Below, piece by piece: positions 61,001 to 64,000 of a stretch of 64,000 bases of DNA. Where the stretch lies: the NCBI GenBank assembly GCA_017591395.1, contig WEDG01000438.1:62001-126000 (forward strand), given 5' to 3'. The stretch is from Schistocephalus solidus. Its lineage: Eukaryota; Platyhelminthes; Cestoda; Diphyllobothriidea; Diphyllobothriidae. Every line of letters begins with the position of its first letter. The stretch's first letter is position 1. The notes below the pieces were generated by a model. The model did no database searches, was not told where the DNA came from, and was given only the letters and a program-made list of their open reading frames with translations. Position numbers and translations under genes: made by a program.

Positions 61001-63974
61001 AATCCAAATGCTGCTTGTATGCCCTAAGCATTCCCTCCACGAATCTCTCCTGATTGGTCTTTCTGGACTTTCTCCCTACAGGCGGCATTCCACCACCGCC
61101 ACCGCAACCTGGCTCCAAAATGAACTCTACTTCCTCCCTGCCCGCTCCACCTGGGTCGAACGTTAAGAAGGAGGTTAAAACCATCCGCTTGCATTGGTCC
61201 GAGTGGCAGCCACGGCCTCAAGATGTGGAGGCCTTGACCAAGGCTCTGAAAGCTAGGAAGCCGGATCTGCCTGATGGCGTCGTCACCCGATCTTCTGCAA
61301 AGCCCCCCGTCACTTTGGACACGACGGAAGAACGCAAGAAAGCCCTCGAGGCTCTGAAGACCTCCAGCATCTGGTGTGATGTCGTGCCTGTTCAAGTGGA
61401 CTATCACAAACTGGAGAAGTTGTTTGAAAACCGAGTCGCGGAAGTTAAACTTCTGGTGGGTGTATATGCATTGGCGCGTGTGTTTGTTAGCCGCCCCCCC
61501 CCCTCCCCTATGCCTCTTTTTACCACTTTTCCTTCTTTGCTGAAGCAACGCGGAAGCATTACTAGTCCTTGAGGAGCGTTTTGAGATGGTTAAACAGTAC
61601 ACTCTTCTTTCCCTATTTTTTTTTAAATTCACGCCACTCCCCAATGGCTCTTTTGATAGCGCTCAGTGAGCCTTGTCCTCTAGAGTCCATATCTCCCCAC
61701 GGCATATAAAAGTTGTACTTTTCGACACTTGGGGAGCCTTCGAACTGTGTCCTACCTGGTTCCAGCTTATTTTGCGTGTTTCGCTAGTTAAGAGCATTCA
61801 TTGTGCTTTATAGGAATTATGGGGTCTCATTTCCTAAGATATATTGCATCGCAACTTTCTCAGATTTACCTCAAGTTCTCTGCATGTGCAAGACACCCAT
61901 ATTTATACGTATATCAACGCAATCACGGGTGCTTACCAGATTACGTGAGTAAAAGCTTCCAGTCATCATTGTAAAAAGCGATATCGAATTCTAACTTATG
62001 GAATCATGTTTATTGTTTTCGCTCGGAGAATGTACTCAGGTTGTCGGTGATTGCAGAGAAAGTCGGATGTTTTCTATCGAGTACTAATGAATGGGTACAG
62101 TCCAGTGAAAACTCGTAACAATTTGAGAAGATCTCTATAGAACTGGGGAGGGACATTATGTTTTGTGATTTTGCTCGCCGTGTAGCCTATCTATTTGTGA
62201 TGCATACGAACTATACTCGCATGCACAGTGTCACGTCAAGGGATTGTGTCCAGCGGTGACTGATCGCATCGTAATCCTGCATACGTTTGTTTAGAGGTTG
62301 GATGAAAAGAGGCAAGTTATTACGATTGTTCACTGAGAGACCACGACTTGCGTTATCTTGTCTTGCCACATACAGTAATTTACAAATAGACTGCATTGCA
62401 ACCCGAACCTCAAAAACAACTAGGGCTTTAGCAAGTCATGATACTCAACCTTGAATGGTCGTGGCACCATCCTGAAGAAATTAAATTAATTACGGCTGGG
62501 CAAACGAATAAGAAAGGATTTCGGACATCCATGATCTGAAAATAACTAATGCACCTAATATCCGTGTCATATTAAAGCTGACGAATCTTTACTAGAGGAG
62601 CCATGCCGATTCCCCCAAAACCCACTGCTTGACACTTCCTTAGACTGCACCATGCGCTGAGATCATTTTTGGATAAATCAAAATAACAGCGCGGCTCCGA
62701 TTGCAAATTTGCTGATATATCACGACATAGCGTGAGTAACGGTTAATTTCCATTACGTCAACATTAACAACCAACAGTGTCCCCGCGTATTTCGACGTCA
62801 CAGAAGATCTTGCGCTTGGATAAAAATACTTATGAAAACAAGAGCCATACGACGCTAGTAATAGCGAACGACACATAATATGTCGTGGATCCATGCAAAT
62901 CCTCGTGTCCGTTTTCCTATGCAGCCTGCTTTACTCGGATTAGCCACTGCTAGTGGCTGAGAGAAATAAGGGCGTCGGTCAAGCTCATCTCGGGAGATTG
63001 GTCTCCTCCTTCTAAACAGAAAATTCTTCGAAACTGTTATGACGTGCACTAAGATGACACTACTAACAGGTGGGATAAATCAGCTCTGCTCAAAACTCGG
63101 GGTTGAACTTTGGTTATTTAACTCTCACCTCTATTGACACTCACTTAGGCAAGCTTCGAGATCGAAAATAGGTTTGCGCAAATTTAGGAGTGACACGTGC
63201 GTGGTACGTGTAGACGCAGGGTTAGTCTCCTTACCTTCTATGCCAGCAGTCATATTCAGATACCCTGGCTCTGTCTTGTCTTTGGAGCAAACCTGATGCA
63301 GATTCAACGCGGCCTTGGTCAGTTATAAATAACAATCACCTCCCAAGTTATCGCCACGCCACCGCAGACGCAGTGGTAGTCCATTAAGGACTTTCGTCAT
63401 GGGTTCCGCCATACTACCAGCATAAGCACTAATCAGCGGATGGACCAAGCCCTTCTCCTTTGCATCAAACAACCGCAAAAGCCTGTCTTAACGTGTGACT
63501 CGACACGTAACCAATGCCTGTGTTTGTGGTTTAATAAAAACGATTCGTTCGAAATAATGCAGATTCAGGTATTAAGTTTGTATGTGCAAGCACGCCAGAG
63601 ATGGATTACTAACTCAATTAGCAACACTGCTTTTGAGTTCATTTTATTTTTTCCCTTCAAACTCGCTTTGACAACCTTTGAATAGCACACGTTTTGACGT
63701 CATCCGAGGACAGTTCAAATTTGTCCCCCATTTCGACAAGAAAAATCAACGGAAAATTGAAAATAACGGCTCAAATACTATGCCTTTTCACTGACATTAT
63801 TGATTGAAATGTTGGTTTTAGAAGGCGGAGGCCGCTGGGAAGAAGATAGAAATTTTGGATATGAAGCGCTCAAATGCCATCAATATTGGTATGAAGGTTC
63901 TCCCTCCATTGGGCACGATCAACAATGCTTTGATCAAAATGGACTCCTCTGTCATCAACAGAGAAGGTATTGAG
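12847..63974 (+). CDS. FHOD: FHOD-family formin, partial at the 3' end, fifteen exons placed
   Basis: Formins nucleate and elongate unbranched actin filaments. FHOD members act in stress fibres and muscle sarcomeres. Proposed exons: 12847-13017, 13048-13168, 26704-26771, 28824-28929, 32323-32417, 38680-38791, 41582-41823, 41911-42164, 43752-43831, 47252-47356, 48434-48517 (provisional), 52653-52753, 59201-59455, 61082-61455, 63822-63974. Order: GTPase-binding region, armadillo-like FH3, polar linker, FH1 proline runs, start of FH2. Adjoining exon phases agree except at the two sites with an apparent missing base. The N-terminus aligns residue for residue with human FHOD3 (YLDDxDPF, LQAPHK). 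The rest of FH2 and the C-terminal autoregulatory DAD lie beyond the window. A short exon between exons 2 and 3 (the FHOD ILRTQLSVRV region) was not found. The family assignment is strong. Exact ends of a few exons are inferred. Confidence 0.93.
13018..13047 (+). other. 30-nt intron between FHOD exons 1 and 2
   Basis: It starts GTTTAA, has an in-frame TAA immediately, and ends CTTAACTTTTCAG, with a branch-like CTTAAC only a few bases from the acceptor. Very small introns near the 5' end of genes are known in flatworms. Without splicing the frame stops at once. Confidence 0.75.
13048..13168 (+). CDS. FHOD: FHOD exon 2, with an apparent 1-base deletion
   Basis: After acceptor TTTTCAG, phase 0 gives only L-E before the frame is lost. 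From 13050 the next frame reads [12 protein letters not shown], then [19 protein letters not shown]. This matches FHOD3 KLDDCTLQL and AYLDLEATLAEQ...LEGF. One base is therefore missing near 13052-13055 relative to expectation, where two bases remain of the codon before Cys. The donor is probably GA|GTACGT at 13169. GTGAAA at 13173 is the alternative. Confidence 0.8.
16746..16915 (+). repeat. tRNA-derived SINE-like repeat
   Basis: The head has a box-A-like TGGCTCACTGGTTAGTGC at 16756-16773. A box-B-like GGGTTTGAGTC follows about 25 nt later, near 16798-16808. The body (GGGTATGGCTGGCTGG, then GGCAATTCTAGCCTCAATTG) recurs diverged at 57.4-57.5 kb. Internal pol III boxes followed by a shared non-tRNA body are the SINE layout. 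No tRNA cloverleaf is preserved. Confidence 0.6.
19990..20580 (+). repeat. Dispersed repeat family R1, two core copies
   Basis: The core GGAGCCATTGCAACCTGGCT occurs at 20199-20218. A second, GTCATTGCAACCTGATTCTC, lies near 20315 and is followed by CCGTCAGTTGGTAGCCTTCC, as in the 33.6-kb copy. A GCAGTGGAGACTG block upstream may be the diverged 5' part. No coding capacity is evident. Confidence 0.6.
21700..23530. other. GC-rich intronic island, identity unknown
   Basis: Base composition rises clearly above the flanks. Two segments (near 21995 and 23026) share a similar string, CGCGCGCACGTTAAAATTGT and AGCGCGCATGTCAAAATCGT. A GCT/GAT triplet patch lies near 23106-23155. Several 60-130-codon open frames exist on both strands, none with a recognisable domain. 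It looks like an inserted, decayed repeat rather than a host gene. Confidence 0.4.
25351..25440 (+). repeat. Degenerate telomere-like (CCCTAA)n repeat
   Basis: CTAACCCTAACC is followed by a run of variants (GCTAACTCTAACCC, ACTAACCCCAACGC, TAACCCTACG, AACCCTGACCCTA). About ten CTAACC-like units fall in 90 bp. Flatworm telomeres are (TTAGGG)n. This is an interstitial, mutated copy. Confidence 0.75.
26704..26771 (+). CDS. FHOD: FHOD exon 3: start of FH3 region
   Basis: Between TTTTTTCAG and CAG|GTAAGC. It reads [20 protein letters not shown] then FQ, nearly identical to the vertebrate FHOD segment KLY(S/N)[18 protein letters not shown]. It enters in phase 1 (an N-AT split codon) and leaves in phase 0. 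It is only 68 nt, and both splice signals are strong. Confidence 0.95.
26772..28823 (+). other. Intron between FHOD exons 3 and 4
   Basis: It is 2.05 kb and AT-rich. The tRNA-like repeat at 28.25 kb is listed separately. Nothing else is recognised. Confidence 0.7.
28245..28335 (+). repeat. tRNA-like (SINE head) sequence
   Basis: Box-A-like CGTGGCTCAATGGTTAGAAC at 28251-28270 and box-B-like GGGGTTCAAGAAT at 28292-28304. The spacing and sequence fit pol III internal promoters, but no cloverleaf can be completed. This suggests a tRNA-derived repeat rather than a functional tRNA. Confidence 0.45.
28824..28929 (+). CDS. FHOD: FHOD exon 4: FH3 region
   Basis: Flanked by TTTTCCAG and CGGG|GTAATT. 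It reads [19 protein letters not shown], then QNYILR. FHOD3 has [19 protein letters not shown] and QNYILR. Phase 0 in and phase 1 out. Within the armadillo-like FH3 fold this covers two helices. Confidence 0.95.
31861..31879. repeat. (AT)n microsatellite
   Basis: About nine perfect AT units inside the intron before exon 5. Confidence 0.9.
32040..32228 (+). repeat. Repeat family R2, copy 1
   Basis: Shares a long colinear block with 55.87-55.98 kb (AGCAGCAGAAACATCGGC, TTTTAGCTAGTA, AAGTACGGTATA, TCTTTGCCATAT). It shares another with 58.16-58.31 kb (GAGCCGAA, GAAACATGTGTC, GGCTTTTA). The hammerhead core lies inside it. I interpret R2 as the terminal repeat or tail of a Penelope-like element, because one copy follows such an element directly. 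Confidence 0.75.
32111..32183 (+). ncRNA. Type I hammerhead ribozyme motif, core intact
   Basis: Stem I is CCCA (32111-32114) with TGGG (32179-32182). Core CTGAGGA is at 32115-32121; position N7 is free, so G is allowed. Stem II is GCCGA (32122-32126) with TCGGC (32162-32166), extended by TGCTG/CAGCA. GAAA is at 32167-32170. Stem III has two pairs (A-U, C-G) around loop ACGT. UC is at 32177-32178 and predicted cleavage follows C32178. All invariant residues are present. Self-cleaving motifs of this compact form are known from Penelope-like elements. Activity is unproven. Confidence 0.75.
32221..32262. repeat. Perfect 42-nt palindrome with (AT)13 core
   Basis: TCTTTGCC, thirteen AT units, then GGCAAAGA: a perfect inverted repeat ending 60 nt before the exon 5 acceptor. 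The left arm is the shared end of repeat R2. Confidence 0.97.
32323..32417 (+). CDS. FHOD: FHOD exon 5: FH3 region
   Basis: Acceptor CTTTTTAG and donor AAG|GTAACT. It reads [20 protein letters not shown] then IRWLYSL. FHOD3 has LGQIMLYVDGMNGVINRNET and IQWLYTL. It enters in phase 1 and leaves in phase 0, consistent with exons 4 and 6. Confidence 0.95.
33047..33130 (+). repeat. Repeat family R3, copy 1
   Basis: ATTACAATTAGTTTCAGATC recurs at 60234-60253, and weaker similarity continues for about 60 bp in both copies. It may be the end of a larger element that continues into the GC-rich block at 33.13-33.55 kb. Confidence 0.5.
33124..33545 (-). repeat. GC-rich repeat-like block with a 138-codon open frame
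   Basis: Composition changes sharply from the AT-rich intron. The minus strand stays open for 138 codons and a second frame for 81. The predicted protein has no motif I recognise. The block abuts family R1 directly. I read it as part of a composite, decayed mobile element. A real gene is less likely. Confidence 0.4.
33546..34060 (+). repeat. Dispersed repeat family R1, two tandem copies
   Basis: The core AGAAGGAGCCATTGCAGCCT (33570-33589) and AGAAGGAGCCATCGCCGTCT (33926-33945) are each followed about 90 bp later by TTGGCAA-CTTCCAAGCCA. The intervening CTCTCTCCCCCACCGCCAGA and TGTGGGAGTGGGCGCATTGG blocks match the 6.6-kb copy. The repeat sits 90 bp from the 3' end of the LINE relic. No protein is assigned. 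Confidence 0.7.
34151..36290 (-). mobile_element. Decayed non-LTR retrotransposon (LINE) with C-terminal zinc fingers
   Basis: Read from 36290 down to 34151. It opens with an endonuclease N-terminal piece ([35 protein letters not shown]). That piece runs directly into the middle of the reverse transcriptase: NRVKQGCVL, then [14 protein letters not shown], the catalytic box with V for the usual A. The thumb region follows ([27 protein letters not shown], then [20 protein letters not shown]). The C-terminus has several C2H2 fingers ([34 protein letters not shown]), ending GLLGHMWLH. Most of the endonuclease and the start of the RT, roughly 1 kb, is deleted. Frameshifts and stops separate the pieces. 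This architecture is typical of LINEs in diphyllobothriidean tapeworms. Confidence 0.9.
36306..36861. repeat. G-run and polypurine tract upstream of the LINE
   Basis: A 10-G run lies near 36308-36317, and a nearly pure G/A tract at 36614-36766. It is followed by CCCGCCGGTTGGGGCGGTTGCC near 36818. It lies on the 5' side of the LINE and may be its untranslated leader or a separate repeat. The open frames here are low-complexity products. Confidence 0.6.
37618..38310 (+). mobile_element. Penelope-like element relic 1 (connector and GIY-YIG endonuclease)
   Basis: A reading frame with [23 protein letters not shown] and NPKEQSG matches the stretch before the endonuclease of Penelope-like retroelements. 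A missing base after 37998 shifts the frame. It then reads [19 protein letters not shown] (GIY-YIG core with the CxxC knuckle), [31 protein letters not shown] and [14 protein letters not shown]. Two in-frame TGA codons break this part. The reverse transcriptase is absent: a dead 5'-truncated copy. Confidence 0.85.
38680..38791 (+). CDS. FHOD: FHOD exon 6: FH3 region
   Basis: Acceptor TATTTTTCAG and donor TCCA|GTGAGT. It reads [20 protein letters not shown] then [20 protein letters not shown]3 has RLVVKTALKLLLVFVEYSES NAPLLIQAV. It enters in phase 0 and leaves in phase 1, joining exon 7 with a split ACC (Thr) codon. Confidence 0.93.
38792..41581 (+). other. Intron between FHOD exons 6 and 7
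   Basis: It is 2.8 kb. The inverted R1 fragment near 39.9 kb is the only repeat seen. Open frames near 40.1 and 41.2 kb show no motif or splice support. Confidence 0.65.
39840..39960 (-). repeat. Dispersed repeat family R1, inverted fragment
   Basis: The reverse complement reads AAGGAGCCACTGCAACCTGA, preceded by GGCCACATAAAC. This matches GGAGCCATTGCAACCTGG with the preceding GGTCACATAAAG at 20.18 kb. It is short and diverged. Confidence 0.5.
41582..41823 (+). CDS. FHOD: FHOD exon 7: end of FH3 region
   Basis: Acceptor CATTCTCCAG and donor GAG|GTAGGT. It reads [10 protein letters not shown], then [37 protein letters not shown] and [13 protein letters not shown]3 has [28 protein letters not shown] and LVEQLNIYE. 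At 242 nt it is the longest exon of the N-terminal half. Confidence 0.97.
41824..41910 (+). other. 87-nt intron between FHOD exons 7 and 8
   Basis: A GTAGGT donor and a TCTCTTTGTAG acceptor. It is short and contains an in-frame stop, so it is not coding. Confidence 0.9.
41911..42164 (+). CDS. FHOD: FHOD exon 8: polar linker
   Basis: It reads [20 protein letters not shown], then a Ser/Thr/Arg-rich stretch ([35 protein letters not shown]). It enters in phase 0 and leaves in phase 2 at GA|GTAAGG. The start matches the FHOD position after NIYE (VALRHEDGDE). The rest is disordered linker, where FHOD proteins diverge. It contains clustered basic-Ser sites that could be phosphorylated. Confidence 0.9.
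42165..43751 (+). other. Intron between FHOD exons 8 and 9
   Basis: It is 1.6 kb and AT-rich. No repeats or genes are recognised. Confidence 0.8.
43752..43831 (+). CDS. FHOD: FHOD exon 9: basic linker
   Basis: Acceptor CATTTTTAG and donor ATGG|GTAGGT. It reads [20 protein letters not shown], then NRKHTM. Phase 2 in completes a GAT codon from exon 8. Phase 1 out. The strong basic character and both splice signals support it. It lies outside the conserved domains. Confidence 0.82.
43832..47251 (+). other. Intron between FHOD exons 9 and 10
   Basis: It is 3.4 kb. It contains the 12-bp tandem repeat cluster near 45.5 kb. No other feature is recognised. Confidence 0.65.
45446..45552 (+). repeat. 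12-bp tandem repeats inside a 70-bp duplication
   Basis: Four units of CTATAGGCTGTC/T lie at 45468-45515. Then GATTTCATAATTTCATGGTT recurs (45448-45467 and 45519-45538), followed by a fifth unit at 45539-45550. This looks like recent local slippage and duplication. Confidence 0.9.
47252..47356 (+). CDS. FHOD: FHOD exon 10: acidic linker
   Basis: Acceptor CTGCATCCAG and donor AGTG|GTAAGT. It reads [20 protein letters not shown], then [14 protein letters not shown]. Phase 1 in and phase 1 out. A nearby alternative acceptor (CTTGCAG, 9 nt downstream) keeps the same frame only with a different phase. The first helix-like segment resembles the coiled linker of FHODs. The identity is inferred from position and phase. 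Confidence 0.75.
48434..48517 (+). CDS. FHOD: FHOD exon 11 (provisional), 84 nt
   Basis: A strong acceptor (TCCTCATTTTTTGCAG) is followed by an open frame reading [20 protein letters not shown] then VTASKPQ. Using donor CAAG|GTTCTG it is phase 1 to phase 1 and could be included or skipped without changing the frame. That donor is weak. CCAG|GTTATA at 48528 is an alternative that would not fit the next exon. No family similarity supports it. Confidence 0.4.
48518..52652 (+). other. Intron before FHOD exon 12
   Basis: It is 4.1 kb. A (GGT)7 microsatellite lies at 52021-52041. The remaining sequence has chance-like open frames only. Confidence 0.6.
52021..52041 (+). repeat. (GGT)7 microsatellite
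   Basis: Seven perfect GGT units. Confidence 0.95.
52653..52753 (+). CDS. FHOD: FHOD exon 12: linker before FH1
   Basis: Acceptor AAAATTTTAG and donor AAG|GTAAGA. It reads [20 protein letters not shown], then [13 protein letters not shown]. Phase 1 in gives a split GGT (Gly) codon with either exon 10 or exon 11. Phase 0 out. Splice signals are good. Conservation is weak, as expected for this part of the protein. Confidence 0.8.
54363..55640 (+). mobile_element. Penelope-like element relic 2 (reverse transcriptase plus GIY-YIG remnants)
   Basis: RT blocks in order: [20 protein letters not shown] (54363), [19 protein letters not shown] (54507), a diverged TYF/KGAPIG block (near 54650-54700), YVDN (54793-54804) and [20 protein letters not shown]. 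The catalytic YVDD Asp is now Asn, and a TGA precedes it. Downstream comes [17 protein letters not shown]. Endonuclease remnants follow: [12 protein letters not shown] (55347) and the conserved C-terminal [19 protein letters not shown] (near 55568-55625). Many frameshifts and stops show a dead copy. Penelope-like elements combine an RT related to telomerase with this endonuclease. Confidence 0.88.
55871..55980 (+). repeat. Repeat family R2, copy 2 (5'-truncated)
   Basis: It begins about 230 bp after the Penelope-like relic. It matches 32137-32232: TTGCTG...AGCAGCAGAAACATCGGC, TTTTAGCTAGTA, AAGTACGGTATA, TCTTTGCCATAT. Only the 3' half of the hammerhead survives, with the GAAA box altered (TGAACAC). 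Confidence 0.8.
57410..57520 (+). repeat. SINE body fragment
   Basis: GTGGGTTGGATATGACTGGCTGG, then TTCTAGTCTCACTTTTCTTTGCC, aligns with the body of the 16.8-kb SINE (GGTTGGGTATGGCTGGCTGG; TTCTAGCCTCAATTGTCTTTG). The tRNA-like head is not recognisable here. Confidence 0.55.
57826..57970 (+). mobile_element. Tail of a non-LTR reverse transcriptase (relic)
   Basis: One frame reads [11 protein letters not shown]. After a one-base shift near 57866 the next reads [20 protein letters not shown], then TFKCRLD. This matches the common LINE C-terminal motif F-x-x-R-V-x-x-x-W-N-x-L-P followed by S/T-x-x-x-F-K-x-x-L-D. Only this tail is preserved. It belongs to a family different from the LINE at 34-36 kb. 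Confidence 0.75.
58160..58320 (+). repeat. Repeat family R2, copy 3
   Basis: Colinear with the 32.1-kb copy from the AGCAGAAAAC block through the hammerhead to GGCTTTTA. The 3' flank (TCTCGTAACTATTCCGTCAG) differs from that of the other two copies. Confidence 0.7.
58214..58284 (+). ncRNA. Type I hammerhead ribozyme motif, slightly decayed
   Basis: Core CTGATGA is at 58218-58224, GAAA at 58269-58272, stem III C(ATGT)G, cleavage dinucleotide TC at 58279-58280. Stem II is GCCGA against TCGAT, with one mismatch and a closing G-U. Stem I is CCTA against TTGG, with one mismatch. All core residues are present, but helix pairing is weaker than in the 32.1-kb copy. Confidence 0.6.
58417..58491 (-). 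repeat. tRNA-like sequence
   Basis: On the minus strand, GGTTCAATGGTAGACTGTCG (box A, D-arm-like) is followed by GCGGGTTCGAGGCTC (box B). The span of about 75 nt fits a tRNA, but I cannot form a regular anticodon arm. A tRNA-derived repeat is more likely than a working tRNA. Confidence 0.45.
59201..59455 (+). CDS. FHOD: FHOD exon 13: acidic segment and first FH1 proline runs
   Basis: Acceptor CTCTTAACCCATATAG after a long CT tract. Donor CCCG|GTACTC. In phase 0 it reads [20 protein letters not shown] and continues to VHDRDF. Then the frame must move by one base at GACTTTCTGAC (59306-59316) to continue [20 protein letters not shown]. Two Pro-8 runs follow. FHOD3 has DLDFSDLTDDEDQD here, so one T appears to be missing. 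The exon length (255) is one short of the phase requirement, which agrees. Pro runs bind profilin-actin and SH3/WW proteins. Confidence 0.88.
59456..61081 (+). other. Intron between FHOD exons 13 and 14
   Basis: It is 1.6 kb and AT-rich. A second R3 copy is listed separately. Open frames at 60.3 and 60.75 kb have no family match and do not fit between the two exons, whose phases already agree. Confidence 0.75.
60226..60310 (+). repeat. Repeat family R3, copy 2
   Basis: GATTACAATTAGTTTCAGAT at 60233-60252 and weaker flanking similarity to 33047-33130. Confidence 0.5.
61082..61455 (+). CDS. FHOD: FHOD exon 14: end of FH1 and start of FH2
   Basis: Acceptor TTTCTCCCTACAG and donor CTG|GTGGGT. 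A split Gly codon joins exon 13. It reads [15 protein letters not shown], then [38 protein letters not shown] and [11 protein letters not shown]. The K-T-x-R/K-L-x-W and S-I/L-W segments and the LExLFE.R..EV end are the lasso/linker and first helices of the FH2 domain. FH2 dimerises and caps the growing actin barbed end. 374 nt, phase 1 in and phase 0 out. Confidence 0.97.
61456..63821 (+). other. Intron between FHOD exons 14 and 15
   Basis: It is 2.4 kb. A C-run lies near 61494-61502. No repeats or genes are recognised. Confidence 0.8.
63822..63974 (+). CDS. FHOD: FHOD exon 15: FH2 domain
   Basis: Acceptor GTTGGTTTTAG and donor GAG|GTAAGT. It reads [20 protein letters not shown], then [20 protein letters not shown] and REGIE. 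The formin signature (D-x-K-R-x-x-N-x-x-I) is present. Its Lys lies on the actin-contacting surface of FH2. 153 nt, phase 0 to phase 0. The gene continues past the window. Confidence 0.98.
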
Positions 63975-64000
63975 GTAAGTTTCTCGAATTAAACGCGCAA

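Overview
The window is eukaryotic, about 42% GC, and almost all intron and repeat. It looks like a tapeworm, most likely a diphyllobothriidean cestode (Spirometra, Dibothriocephalus or Schistocephalus type). This is inferred from a LINE relic whose reverse transcriptase ends in C2H2 zinc fingers, several Penelope-like element (PLE) relics, a 30-nt intron, and flatworm-style tRNA-derived short repeats.

The one clear host gene is a FHOD-type formin (FHOD1/FHOD3 family) on the + strand. It starts at 12847 and runs off the right edge. I placed fifteen exons (one provisional, exon 11) by splice signals, reading phase and similarity to vertebrate FHOD proteins. They encode the N-terminal GTPase-binding and FH3 region (exons 1-7), a polar linker (8-12), the proline-rich FH1 region (13-14) and the start of the actin-binding FH2 domain (14-15). 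About 2.3 kb of coding sequence is spread over more than 51 kb. One short exon, between exons 2 and 3, was not found. Exons 2 and 13 each appear to lack one base.

Layout: 1-12.8 kb is upstream DNA with no recognised host gene. It holds a CxxC-containing ORF fragment, a possible reverse-transcriptase relic, a dispersed repeat (family R1), a 640-bp (ATC)n/(CCT)n double microsatellite and a 301-bp near-perfect inverted repeat. The 13.5-kb intron after exon 2 holds a SINE, R1 copies, a GC-rich island and degenerate telomere-like repeats. The intron after exon 5 is a nest of elements: GC-rich repeats, two R1 copies, an internally deleted LINE and a PLE tail with a GIY-YIG domain. The intron before exon 13 holds a second PLE relic, a reverse-transcriptase tail and more repeats.

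The most interesting observation is a repeat family (R2) with three copies, near 32.1, 55.9 and 58.2 kb. It carries type I hammerhead ribozyme cores with a 2-bp stem III, the form known from PLE terminal repeats. The 32.1-kb copy keeps every invariant core residue and lies about 140 nt upstream of exon 5. The 55.9-kb copy follows directly after the PLE relic.
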